From assembly GCA_964604705.1 (NCBI GenBank), contig CAZSAP010000004.1, positions 1 through 64,000 of the forward strand: a stretch of DNA of 64,000 bases, in the 5' to 3' direction. The position numbers and the translations under genes are program-made. Of the stretch, positions 30,210 to 40,100 are shown piece by piece; the first letter of the stretch is position 1, and the number at the start of each line of letters is the position of its first letter. The notes under the pieces were generated by a model. It did no database searches and was not told the DNA's origin. It worked only from the letters and a program-made list of their open reading frames with translations. Source of the DNA: JAAXVQ01 sp964604705 (lineage in GTDB: Bacteria > Oederibacteriota > JAAXVQ01).

Positions 30210-31490
30210 ATGAAGCGAAGTAAATTATCTGTATTATGGATTGTGTTATTCATCAATACTTTGCCGGTATTGACTCTGGCTGAATTGGTGGAAAAACCGG
30301 TAAGTGTCGGCGGAAAAGAGTCTGGAAGCTTATCGTTGCAAGAGGCTTTGTCTCTTTGTGTTGAAAATAATCCGCGGGTGCTTGAAGCCAAAAAGAAGAT
30401 GGGCATGGCTGAAGCCAGGGTGGTTCAGTCTAGAGCTTATCCAAATCCTGAAATTGACCTATCATCAACCGGTTTATTGCCGGAAGTAACAGGTTCAGAG
30501 AATGCGGTTGAAACCGAAGTTCAATTGCAGCAGGAAGTAGAAATATCAGGGACCAGACATCAAAAACGATTGATTGCTGAAGCTGAAGTTGGGATTGCAC
30601 GGGAAAATTGGCGCAACACTCTAGCTGAAATCAAAGTAGCGGTTAAAGAAAAATATTGGGCATTGCAATTGGCGCAAAAGAAAAGTGAGTTAGCCGCTGA
30701 AAATGTGGAATACGCGAGAAAATTTCTAAACCAGGTTGAGCTCAAGTACAGATCTGGCAAGACGACTTTGGCTGAAGTCATACGGGCCAGACTCGAACTG
30801 ACGCAGGTGGAAAATGATTTGATAAAGGTACGAAAAATTAAACGCCTGGCCGAAGCGGAGATAAACACATTACTTAACCGTTCTCCGGTCGGCCATTTTG
30901 AACCAGCGGATGAATTCACTTACATTAAATGGTCCTATGATCAGGAAACAATTCTTACGGAAACGCTTCAAAAACATCCTGAATTGTCTTCTGGCCGTCT
31001 TCGTTTGATTGCTGCAGAAAAAAAGCTGGCGTTAGCGAAGGCAGGTGCAATTCCCAATCCCAGAGTGACAGTTGGCTCGAAAATAGTCGAAGGTAAATCT
31101 GCCTTAATCGCTGGGTTGAGTTTTCCACTGCCACTTTGGTACCGCAATCAAGGTGAAATTGATGAAGCCATCGCTGAAGCAGAAAGTGTTAAAGCTGAAG
31201 TTGAAGCATTGGAGAAAGAAATATCCTTGGAACTGTACCGTGGTGTTATTGAAATGGATAACTCAGCTTCCCAGGTTGATTTGCTCAAAAATACGGTTCA
31301 AGAAGTAACGGAACTGTTACGTATAGCCGGTTTGCAATACCAACAGGGAAAAAGTGATTTTTTAACCTATCTCGGAAGCCTAACGGCTTTTAGAAGTAAA
31401 AAGCTCGATTACTTTGAAGCTCTCTATAACTACTATGTGCGGCAGGCTGAAGTACAAAAATATCTTAACTTACAAACAAAAACCGAATAG
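30210..31490 (+). CDS. Outer-membrane efflux protein, TolC/CzcC family
   Basis: 426 aa. A signal peptide (LSVLWIVLFINTLPVLTLA) is followed by two repeated OEP domains rich in long helices (for example ALQLAQKKSELAAENVEYARKFLNQ). LSLQEALSLCVENNPRVLEAK is the typical family start. It forms the trimeric outer-membrane channel of the RND metal pump encoded downstream. The ATG at 30210 is twelve bases from GGGAGG; the in-frame ATG at 30150 lies in the hairpin. Its low G+C matches the rest of this operon and not the flanks. Confidence 0.9.
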   Translation: MKRSKLSVLWIVLFINTLPVLTLAELVEKPVSVGGKESGSLSLQEALSLCVENNPRVLEAKKKMGMAEARVVQSRAYPNPEIDLSSTGLLPEVTGSENAVETEVQLQQEVEISGTRHQKRLIAEAEVGIARENWRNTLAEIKVAVKEKYWALQLAQKKSELAAENVEYARKFLNQVELKYRSGKTTLAEVIRARLELTQVENDLIKVRKIKRLAEAEINTLLNRSPVGHFEPADEFTYIKWSYDQETILTETLQKHPELSSGRLRLIAAEKKLALAKAGAIPNPRVTVGSKIVEGKSALIAGLSFPLPLWYRNQGEIDEAIAEAESVKAEVEALEKEISLELYRGVIEMDNSASQVDLLKNTVQEVTELLRIAGLQYQQGKSDFLTYLGSLTAFRSKKLDYFEALYNYYVRQAEVQKYLNLQTKTE

Positions 31491-31504
31491 GGGTGGGAAT
31501 ATAT

Positions 31505-32470
31505 ATGTCAAAAGGGATGATGCAATTAATTTTAGTTGTTATTTCAGTTTGGGTTGCGCTTATGTGCGGTGCATGCGCTCCTCACGGAGGAGCACCGGGA
31601 GAACAGGGTACAGCAGAGACCAATAATCCAGCGGACAATACTAGTGAAAACGAACAGGTGGTCACACTGAGTAAACAGGCGCAGGAATTGATTGGGTTGA
31701 AAGTGGCGGAAGCTGTTACGCGCCCTATGGCTGAAACGATTCAACTTACTGGCGAGATCGGCCGCGATACCGAGAAATTTCATCATGTTACAGCCGAAAG
31801 CTCAGGAGAGGTTGTTTCACTCATCGTTAGGACTGGAGACATTGTAAAAACCGGCCAAACATTGGCTGAAATACGATTATCTGGCAATTCAACATCTGCC
31901 ATATCCGCTCCATCAGGAGGGATGATCATAGGCGAACACGTTTCCGTAGGCTCGCGCGTGGATCAGATCACGCCTCTATATACCATTGCCGATTTGAGCG
32001 TATTGCACGCCAGTTTTGATGTTCACGAAAAAGACATCAGAAAAATTAAAAAAGGCCAAGAAATTAGAGTTCAAAGCAGTGCCTACCCGGATCATGATTT
32101 CGTAGGAATGATTGTTTTTATTTCACCGGAAGTCGATGAAATTACCCGTACTATTAAAGCTCGTGCTCAGATCAAGAACACGGAATATTTGTTGAAATTC
32201 AACATGTTTGTTACGGGTACACTCTTTGTTCCCCACTCTGCTTCCGCTTTGGCCGTGCCACAAGAAGCTGTACAGGAGATCAAGGCGAATAGAGTTGTGT
32301 TTGTTCCGGGTATAAACGGGAAAATGCTGGTCAGGGAAGTTAAAATCGGAGTGCAAAGTGGGGACTATGTTCAAATCCTTGCTGGATTGAAACCCGGTGA
32401 AAAAGTGGTTACTACAGGAAGTTTTGCCCTAAAGTCCGAAGTGTTGAAAGCGACTTTCGGTGAAGATTAA
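31505..32470 (+). CDS. RND efflux periplasmic adaptor (CusB/CzcB type)
   Basis: 321 aa from the ATG at 31505, behind GGGGTGGG. The N-terminal hydrophobic segment ends in CGAC, so it may be a lipoprotein at Cys24, though the lipobox is imperfect. A low-complexity Gly/Glu/Asn linker follows, then the membrane-fusion domains: a barrel-sandwich segment (VTAESSGEVVSLIVRTGDIVKTGQTLAEI), a beta-barrel, and a C-terminal membrane-proximal domain (VKIGVQSGDYVQILAGLKPGEKVVTTG). It bridges the TolC-like channel and the pump. It lacks the long alpha-hairpin of many adaptors, as is common in heavy-metal adaptors. Confidence 0.9.
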   Translation: MSKGMMQLILVVISVWVALMCGACAPHGGAPGEQGTAETNNPADNTSENEQVVTLSKQAQELIGLKVAEAVTRPMAETIQLTGEIGRDTEKFHHVTAESSGEVVSLIVRTGDIVKTGQTLAEIRLSGNSTSAISAPSGGMIIGEHVSVGSRVDQITPLYTIADLSVLHASFDVHEKDIRKIKKGQEIRVQSSAYPDHDFVGMIVFISPEVDEITRTIKARAQIKNTEYLLKFNMFVTGTLFVPHSASALAVPQEAVQEIKANRVVFVPGINGKMLVREVKIGVQSGDYVQILAGLKPGEKVVTTGSFALKSEVLKATFGED

Positions 32471-32530
32471 ACCGGAGAACTAGTGTTGGTATTATTAAGA
32501 TAAATACGATTTATACCGCGGAGGCGAAAA

Positions 32531-35500
32531 ATGATTGAACGAATCATAGAAAGCGCCATCAAACAGCGCTTTTTAGTCATGCTGGCTAGTGCCTTACTGG
32601 TGGCATTTGGGGTTTATTCGACCCTCAAAATCAATATCGAATCATTTCCGGATGTAAGTAATATTCAAGTTCAGGTGAACACAGAAGCGCCAGGGTTGGC
32701 TGCGTCGGAAGTGGAACAACTCATAACCTTTCCAGTGGAGTCGGTGATGAACGGGTTACCGGACATTACCGATGTGCGCTCTATTTCCAAAGCTGGGTTG
32801 TCGGTTGTGACCATTGTATTCAAGGATCAGGTGGATATTTATTTTGCGCGTCAATTGGTTTTCGAACGCCTGCAAAGTGCCAAAGAACGAATCCCCAATG
32901 GTTTGGGGGAACCAGAGATTGGCCCGATCACGACTGGCATGGGACAAATATTTAAATATGTCCTTGCTGGTGAAGGCAAAAACACCATGGAACTACGGGC
33001 GATCAATGACTGGATGGTAAAAAACCAGCTCCGGACCGTGCCTGGTGTTACGGATGTAATCAGTTTTGGGGGAGAAGTGCGCCAATATCAGGTACGCGTG
33101 GATCCCAATAAACTTGCCATGTATAAACTTTCCCTCCCCGAAGTTCGGGATGCGTTGGCAACGAATAATTCCAATGCCGGTGGATGGTATCTGGAAGGTG
33201 AGCACGAACAAATGGTTATTCGCGGAGAGGGAATGATCCGTGGCGGTCCGGAGGGGCTTAAAGACCTGGAAAACATCGTACTCAAGTCCGTGGACGGATC
33301 GCCAGTTTACGTTCGTGATGTAGCGGAGGTGGGGTTTGGCGGAGAAATTCGCCAGGGAGCGGTTAGCTTAAACGGCAAGGGCGAGGCTGTGATGGGTATT
33401 ATCCTTCAATTAAAAGGCGCCAACACTAAGAAAGTTATTACAGCAGTCCGGGAAAAGGTAAAGACCATCCAGGCTTCGCTTCCAGCAGGGGTGAAAATTA
33501 ATCCCATATATGACCAGGCGGATTTGGTGGAGAAATCCGTTTCCATGGTTTCCAAAGCGCTCATGGAGTCCGCTGTCCTTATCTTTCTTGTCTTGTTTTT
33601 CTTTCTTTGGAATGTCCGGTCCTCGTTGGTGGTTATTTTATCCATTCCAGTATCTTTGCTTATTGCGTTTATTATGATGCGTTGGTTCAATTTAAGTGCC
33701 AATCTACAATCTTTGGGCGGACTGGCCATAGGCATTGGCATGATGGTGGATGGCTCCGTGGTAATGGTGGATAATGTACTTAGGCATCTTTCGGAACCAA
33801 ACCGGGAAAATGAGACCCTGAGCCAGCGAATATTATTCGCAGCGCAGGATGTTGGACGACCGGTATTTTTTGCTGTTCTGATTATTGGCGTAGTTTTTTT
33901 ACCGTTGTTTACCCTGCAAGGCATTGAGGGTAAACTTTTTACGCCCATGGCTTTTGCGATTGTTTTTGCCATGTTGGGATCTTTAATCGTTGCATTAACA
34001 ATTGTACCGGCGCTTGCTTCATATGTTTTTCACAACGGCCAGAAGGAAACGGAAAATAGGCTGTTTCACTGGATGAAAATAAAATATCAGTATATTCTAG
34101 GTTGGGTACTCAAACATCGTTTGATTGTTATTGGTTCTGCCGTGGTTGCATTGACTGCTTCTTTAGCTACTGTACCTTTTTTAGGTACGGAATTCGTGCC
34201 TGAACTAGACGAAGGTTCCATGGCTATCCGGGTGACCATGCCACCTAGCATATCACTCAAGGAGTCGTTGTTGATCGCGTCTCGCTTGGAGAAAAAATTG
34301 GTGAAATATCCGGAGGTCATCAGTGCGTTTAGTCAAATTGGTAGAGCGGAAATTGGTGGTGACCCCGAAGCGATCTCTAACAATGAAATATTCGTGCAAC
34401 TTAAACCACAGTCCCAGTGGCGTACAGCTAAGTCGCGGGCCGGATTGATCGAGGTTTTTGAAAAAGATCTTGGCGAATACCCGGGCATCTTGCTTAACTT
34501 TTCCCAGCCGATAGCCACCCGGGTGGATGAGCTTCTTTCTGGAGTCAAGGCACAAATCGCCGTCAAGCTTTTCGGCGAAGATCTTGGTGTTTTGGAGGAA
34601 AAAGGCCAGGAAATCGAGAAAATCATCAATTCGATTCGTGGCGCCTCGGATGTGCAACTAGAGCAGGTAAGTGGCGAAACCCAATTGGTAGTACGGGCTG
34701 ATCGTGACGCTATGGCCCGTTATGGGTTGAACACATCAAAGGTTATGGAAGTGGTTTCCTTGGCCGTGGGTGGTGAGGCGGTTACCCAAATTATCGAAGG
34801 GCAAAAAAGATTTGATGCCTACCTGCGCATTGCGGAGCCTTTTCGAAATCGTGAGGAGATCATCGGAAATCTATGGATTGTCACTGAAACCGGGGCGCGA
34901 GTTCCGCTTTCTCAGGTCGCACAGATTCGGCGAGTTGATGGGCCGCCTGCCATTAACCGGGAAAATACTCAGCGCCGGGTAGTCATTCTGTGTAATGTGC
35001 GCGGTCGAGATATGGGCAGTTTTGTAGATGAAGCCAAAACAAAAATACGGAAACACTTAAAGTTTCCAGCAGGCTATTACATAACCTGGGGCGGACAATT
35101 TGAAAACCAACAAAGAGCCCAAGCCACGCTGATGATTGTTGTGCCAGTATGTCTGGGGCTGATATTTCTTCTTCTGTATCTCTCTTTTAATTCGTTTAAA
35201 AATGCCACTCTTATCATCATGAATGTGCCATTCGCTTTGATTGGCGGGATATTCGCGCTGGCTGTATCCGGTCAGTATCTCAGCGTGCCTTCTTCCGTTG
35301 GGTTTATTGCGCTTTTTGGCGTGGCGGTGCTCAATGGCGTAGTCATGGTTTCAAACATTAACCAATTGGTTCGAGAAGGAATGAAAGTGGATAAAGCGGT
35401 TATGACCGGATCACTTTTGCGTTTGCGTCCGGTTTTAATGACCGCCATCATAACAGGTTTCGGATTGATCCCCTTGTTGCTGTCCACCGGAGTTGGATCT

Positions 35501-35641
35501 GAAGTCCAGCGGCCCCTCGCGAGCGTGGTTGTAGGTGGATTGGTTTCATCTACTATTTTGACGCTCCTAATATTACCTGCATTGTACAAATGGTTTGCCA
35601 TCAATCCGGATGAAGAAGAAACATTGGGGCGGACAACATAA
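32531..35641 (+). CDS. Heavy-metal RND efflux pump (CzcA/CusA family)
   Basis: 1036 aa, about 12 membrane helices with two large periplasmic loops, the proton-driven pump. The helix-4 signature is GIGMMVDGSVVMVDN, with Asp407 and Asp414 at the places of Asp408 and Glu415 in CzcA. The first Asp of the CzcA motif (402) is Gly here, so this belongs to a different heavy-metal subgroup from classical Czc, and the metal cannot be named safely. The start is ATG 32531 after GCGGAGGCG. Together with the channel and adaptor it forms a complete tripartite exporter. Confidence 0.95.
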   Translation: MIERIIESAIKQRFLVMLASALLVAFGVYSTLKINIESFPDVSNIQVQVNTEAPGLAASEVEQLITFPVESVMNGLPDITDVRSISKAGLSVVTIVFKDQVDIYFARQLVFERLQSAKERIPNGLGEPEIGPITTGMGQIFKYVLAGEGKNTMELRAINDWMVKNQLRTVPGVTDVISFGGEVRQYQVRVDPNKLAMYKLSLPEVRDALATNNSNAGGWYLEGEHEQMVIRGEGMIRGGPEGLKDLENIVLKSVDGSPVYVRDVAEVGFGGEIRQGAVSLNGKGEAVMGIILQLKGANTKKVITAVREKVKTIQASLPAGVKINPIYDQADLVEKSVSMVSKALMESAVLIFLVLFFFLWNVRSSLVVILSIPVSLLIAFIMMRWFNLSANLQSLGGLAIGIGMMVDGSVVMVDNVLRHLSEPNRENETLSQRILFAAQDVGRPVFFAVLIIGVVFLPLFTLQGIEGKLFTPMAFAIVFAMLGSLIVALTIVPALASYVFHNGQKETENRLFHWMKIKYQYILGWVLKHRLIVIGSAVVALTASLATVPFLGTEFVPELDEGSMAIRVTMPPSISLKESLLIASRLEKKLVKYPEVISAFSQIGRAEIGGDPEAISNNEIFVQLKPQSQWRTAKSRAGLIEVFEKDLGEYPGILLNFSQPIATRVDELLSGVKAQIAVKLFGEDLGVLEEKGQEIEKIINSIRGASDVQLEQVSGETQLVVRADRDAMARYGLNTSKVMEVVSLAVGGEAVTQIIEGQKRFDAYLRIAEPFRNREEIIGNLWIVTETGARVPLSQVAQIRRVDGPPAINRENTQRRVVILCNVRGRDMGSFVDEAKTKIRKHLKFPAGYYITWGGQFENQQRAQATLMIVVPVCLGLIFLLLYLSFNSFKNATLIIMNVPFALIGGIFALAVSGQYLSVPSSVGFIALFGVAVLNGVVMVSNINQLVREGMKVDKAVMTGSLLRLRPVLMTAIITGFGLIPLLLSTGVGSEVQRPLASVVVGGLVSSTILTLLILPALYKWFAINPDEEETLGRTT

Positions 35642-35668
35642 CCGCCATCACTTAAATGGAGGGTTTGC

Positions 35669-36007
35669 ATGAAAAAAATCGAAGCTTATATTCAACCTTT
35701 TATGTTGCATAAGGTAGAGGGCGCTCTGCGAGGACTCACCATTCGAGGTATGTCTATGATGGAAATCAAAGGTTTAGGCATGGAAAAAGATGAAAGTTAT
35801 CCTTGCCATGAAATGGATTACCATGTTGACGCCTCGCCCAAACTAAAATTAGAAATTCTAAGTTCTGACGAAGAATGCGAAAAAATCACTGATGCCATTA
35901 AGAAGCATGCCCATACGGGTAGAAGGGGGGACGGCAAAGTGGTGGTATATGACATCCAAGAGTTACACAGCATCAGGACTGGGGAAACCGGTGAACAGGC
36001 AATTTAA
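35669..36007 (+). CDS. PII-like signalling protein in the metal-efflux operon
   Basis: 112 aa, length and fold pattern of GlnB/PII (MKKIEAYIQPFMLHKVEGALRGLTIRGMSMMEIKGLG at the start; HTGRRGDGKVVVYDIQELHSIRTGETG near the end). The T-loop lacks the uridylylated Tyr of nitrogen PII proteins and instead carries ESYPCHEMDYHVD, with Cys, His and Asp that could bind metal. PII-like proteins are often encoded next to heavy-metal RND pumps. It likely senses a metal or a nucleotide for the pump. It lies 28 bases after the pump gene, with GGAGGGTT before the ATG. Confidence 0.85.
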   Translation: MKKIEAYIQPFMLHKVEGALRGLTIRGMSMMEIKGLGMEKDESYPCHEMDYHVDASPKLKLEILSSDEECEKITDAIKKHAHTGRRGDGKVVVYDIQELHSIRTGETGEQAI

Positions 36008-36034
36008 TCGAATACCATGAGGAGATACACAACC

Positions 36035-36649
36035 ATGAGAATAATCGAAGGGGTAATGGTCTCAACACTTTTTTTGGGGTACTTAGGGCTGTGGAAAATT
36101 AAAAGAAAGGAAATGAAGAAACAATTCAAAATTGATCCGGAAGTGTTGGCGTCGGATCAACGTCCAACCCAACTCTATTTTGCAGCGATGAGCAAATTGC
36201 TCACGATGCTCGTAGTAGTTCTTATTGCAAGCCATGTTTTCTTTTCAAGCTCAAATAGTCTCATGAGACCGTATGCTGTTTTTGATTCGTTTTATTTCGA
36301 TATGGCAGGATTTCTAATTGCGCTGGCGGGGTTGGCAATTTGCCGTATTGCACAAAGCACTATGGGTGATTCCTGGCGTGTAGGTATTGATGCCACGGCT
36401 AAATCCGGTTTAATCACCAATGGCATCTACCAATACATTAGAAATCCGACCTACACCGGACTTTTCACACTTTGTTTAGGGGTATGGCTGATATTTCCGA
36501 CTGTCCTTTTTACGATCTGGATTATTGTTTTCTTTTTACTTCTAGAAGTCCAGGTACGTTATGAAGAAGAATATCTTTTGGAGGTCCACGGAGAAAAGTA
36601 TGTTCAGTATAGCCAAGGAACTAAACGTTATATACCGTGGCTATACTAG
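36035..36649 (+). CDS. ICMT/PEMT-type membrane methyltransferase family protein
   Basis: 204 aa, about four to five membrane helices. The C-terminal part has the isoprenylcysteine carboxyl methyltransferase pattern: GLITNGIYQYIRNPTYTGLFTLCLGVWL, then EVQVRYEEEYLLEVHGEKYVQYSQGTKRYIPWLY. The conserved RNPxY and the EE pair followed by Y are seen. Such proteins are regularly found in metal-resistance operons, but their substrate there is not known. ATG at 36035 with GAGGAG ten bases upstream; ATG at 36017 lies inside that site. It is the last gene of the operon. Confidence 0.85.
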   Translation: MRIIEGVMVSTLFLGYLGLWKIKRKEMKKQFKIDPEVLASDQRPTQLYFAAMSKLLTMLVVVLIASHVFFSSSNSLMRPYAVFDSFYFDMAGFLIALAGLAICRIAQSTMGDSWRVGIDATAKSGLITNGIYQYIRNPTYTGLFTLCLGVWLIFPTVLFTIWIIVFFLLLEVQVRYEEEYLLEVHGEKYVQYSQGTKRYIPWLY

Positions 36650-36676
36650 GGCATAAGATTAAAAAGTTTAGAACAT

Positions 36677-36712
36677 ACCCCTACTAATTCCCGGAGCGAA
36701 ATTAGTAGGGGT
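36677..36712 (+). terminator. Probable terminator of the metal-efflux operon
   Basis: A perfect 13-bp stem, ACCCCTACTAATT (36677-36689) with AATTAGTAGGGGT (36700-36712), 10-base loop, then AATAATTT. Confidence 0.7.
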
Positions 36713-36812
36713 AATAATTTGGACTGTTTCGTAAATTCAGCAGCCAGTGGTGAAAAAAATATGATTTGGGGTTATACCACTTTCTTAACCCATCGATATT
36801 ACTTTGGTTGAG

Positions 36813-36978
36813 TGAGCAAGCGTCCGGAAAGACCGTTGTGCACAGTCTGCCGCCGACTGAACTTTTGGGCGATGAAGCTTTTCTACAAGATCACAATCTC
36901 ATTCATGTCCACCGGCACCGCCATCGCGATCAGGTGCACGTGCACGCTCACCAGCATACAACCGAACATCATCATTAA
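36813..36978 (+). pseudogene. Damaged copy of the cbiO 3' end
   Basis: It matches cbiO from 29471 to its end. Against cbiO it lacks 78 bases (26 codons) between two AAGACCGT copies, an in-frame deletion at short homology, so GKTVV joins HSLPPTELL. The ending is DQVHVHAHQHTTEHHH, six residues longer than in the intact gene. It cannot make an ATPase. It lies just past the A+T-rich efflux operon and seems to be the far side of a duplication created when that block was inserted. Confidence 0.85.
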
Positions 36979-37004
36979 ATACTGGTTAGATTTATTTTTA
37001 GATT

Positions 37005-37127
37005 CCTCTCCCCTTGGGGGAGAGGACGGCGCCGCGGTCAAGCGGCGACAGGTGAGGGGATAAGTGAATTAGCACGTATAGTAACCCCCTCCCCTAGCCC
37101 CTCCCTCCATATCCTGGGGAGGGGAAT
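37005..37127. repeat. Two dispersed-type G/C-rich inverted repeats
   Basis: First element: CCTCTCCCC/GGGGGAGAGG hairpin (37005-37025) with a tail GACAGGTGAGGGG to about 37060. Second: 37085-37127, matching the repeat at 1-43. The stretch 36650-37171 holds only these, the terminator and the cbiO remnant. Confidence 0.65.
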
Positions 37128-37171
37128 GCCAATGTGAGTATTCCTATATGTAATTGTATAGCCGCAAACGA

Positions 37172-40100
37172 TTACTGCCCGTTGTTCTCCACCACCACAA
37201 GTGCCTTGGGCTCATAGTATTCGGCCTTGATCGCCGGGTCGTACAGGGCCTCGGCAAAGGCATTGGGAATCACAAAGCGCCCGGGAGTGACGGCCCGAAC
37301 CGTGTAGGAGAAGGTCTGCGATCCCTCGATGGCGTCACAGAATACCAAGAGCCGGTCCTCGCGAATGTCCTGGTATTGCGGTGAGAGGGTTATGTTCGGA
37401 TCAAATCCCAGCTGTCCGCGTGAAGCCAGGCGCGGGTTCTCGATCTCAAAGCCCGAAGGCAATACATCCACCACCACCACATTGCGCACGGTTTCCTTGG
37501 TGGCCGAGATGGTCAACGTCACCACGGCGAGACTCCCCTGGGGAACATTGGTTAGGTTGAGTTCCTTGCCCGAAGCATCCCGGAAGGACCGCTCGATGTT
37601 CAATCCGTGCGAGGTGCTTTTGGTGGACTTGGCCAAAGGCGTGCCCTCGGTCATGAGGAAATAGAACGAAGGCGCTGCCCCGGTGTTTTTCAGTGTGAGG
37701 GTCTTTCCTGTCAAACCCGTATCTTCCACGTTTAAATCCGTGCCTTCCAAGGTCTTGTAAGGTTGCCCGTTGGCCAAGATCTCAGTCTTGACCGGTGGGG
37801 CTTCCTGCGTGTACACGCGTGACAAGGCCATGAGCATCCAGGCGTTTTCCTGGGTGTTCCCCAGTTGGCCGTTTTCCAGTTGCTCGGTCAAGTAGGCAAT
37901 CAACGGTTGAATACGCGGCGAGGCCGGATTGGCCTGGGCCAAAGCCGCCAGGTACATGGCGGTGTTGCGCACCGAGGAGTTGAAGGAACCGTACTGCTCA
38001 CGGTAGAGGAAACGGCTCTTGAAATCCGGGGTGAGGATTTTTTCAGCCGTTTCTTTGTCACCGATTTCAGAATACGTAAGCGAGAGCAGGGCGCGATCGG
38101 CTTCCTGCAGGGTCGCCAGTTGTTTGGTCAGAATAAAGCTCATGCCTTCCTTGTCCGGTTCACCCATGAGGGCCTTGAGGTAGAGCATGTACGGCTCAAT
38201 GGGTGCGCGGTCTTCGTTTTGGTTGCGTCGATCCAAACGACTGGGGTGTTTCTCCTCGGCCACGGTTTTTCCGGCTGTGACAAAAGCCTTCACTTTTTTC
38301 ATGACCGCAGCATCGACGGTGTAGCCTTTGCGCTGGGCTTCAAGCAAAAAGTGGGCAATGTACGTATCCAACCAATGCCCGCCCGAGGTTCCGCCGGGCC
38401 AGAGTGCAAACTCGCCGTCTTCCAACTGGAGCTTTTCCAGTTTCAAAATGGCGGCTTGCACGTACTCATCCACGGCATTCGCGCGCTGGGCAAAACGCCC
38501 GGTGGCAAATCCCAGGTCCTTGTAGTAGAGCAGGGGAAACGCCTGCGAGGTGACTTGTTCGCCGCAACCGTACGGATACGTGATCAGAGCATCCAAAACG
38601 CCAAGATATTGAAACATGGGATTGCCCGAGGTGTTGAGTCGGAGGCGTTGCCCAAAGGGAATGAATCCTCCGGGAACCTTGAGGGTGATGGCATTGCCGG
38701 GTTTTACTGTACCGTGCTTCACGGTTGAACGTAAGGTCGTAAACGGTCGGACACTCACTTCTTCCTCTTGGGCAATTTCGTAGGTCCCGGCTTGGGCCGA
38801 GACGCGCAACTTGGCCACCCCGGCGTTGTTTTTTACTTCGCCCTGGAAGATGAGCTTTTTCTGTTCTTCTTTTTGCAGGGAGAAGGTTTGCACAGCCGGA
38901 ACGCCGGTCAGGGTCACGGGATCGGTGGCCGTGAGACGCACCGTGATCTGAGCGTCGCGTCCGAGCTTGTTGTACACTTCCACGGGAATCTGAAACGTGT
39001 CTTGCGGTGCCAGGAAACGCGGGAAGTTGGGAATAAGGACAATGGGATCGGCCACGGTCACGGATTTGGCACTGGAACCGTACCGGTCTCCCGAAGCGCC
39101 GAGGGCCATCACGCGCACCTCACCGTTGAAGCCGCGCGTGTTGAAATGATAGCGAATTTTGCCGTCGGCATCGGGACGTAGAATCCCGGAAAAGAGCGCC
39201 AGGGATTTTTTCTTCTTGGCCTGCACGGGGTTCAAGTGTCGCCGTGTAAACTCACCGAGATCACCGCCGCCGATGGCGAACTTCTTGGCCAGCACATCGG
39301 GCAAGAGCAGGTTGAGGATGGTGTAGGAAAGCGTGGTTAAGCTGCGCTTGCGGTAGAAATACTCAAGTGGGTTCGGTGTGGCAAATCCCGTAATTTGGAG
39401 AATGCCTTCATCCACGGCGGCCAAGACCACGTTGGTGCGCTCGTTGGCATTGGGCACATCGAGCACGACGTCAATGCCGTCCGCGGATTTCACACTGGAA
39501 GCGATCGTCCAGTTCAAGCCCAGCCGTTTGGCCTCGGTCTTGACCGTCAAGGGCTCCACGCCAAACGAGGTCATGGGCAGGGTCTTCAAGGCCGCATCGG
39601 GTTTGCGGACCAACAGACCCACGACATAGACATTGGGCAGGTGGTCGGTGGTGATGGGGAAGGAGACCGTGGTCTCGCGTCCGGGCATGTCCACAATGCG
39701 AGTCTCGTAGACTTTTTCCCGTTCCAAGGTTAGAAAGAGTTTGCCGGGGAAAGGCGCCCGCACAAACACTTTGGCTTCGTCGCCAACCGCGTAGGCTTTT
39801 TGATCGAGCACGATCTTGAGTTTTTCCGGAGACTCCAGGCTGGCGACGTCGTAGCCGGAACCCACCACATTGATGTTAAGGCTGCTGCGCATGCCTTCGG
39901 GGCTGATGAGCAGAACCTTGTACTCGCCCTCCAAGTCCGGCGTGAAGGTGTAGCTGCCCTTGCCCTTGATATCAATCTCCTTGTTGGTAATCAACTCCTC
40001 GTACGAGGCCGACTGATATCCGGAGCGTCCCCAGTCACTGGAACGGAAGATGGAGTACCAGGCTTTGCGTTTGATGACCAAGCGCACTTTGGAGAGCGTG

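Noticed and set aside
36766..36978. Independent His-rich small protein
   Set aside because: From 36813 on, the sequence aligns with the cbiO 3' end with one 78-base deletion, so it is a remnant. A functional small His-rich peptide cannot be excluded but is not supported.
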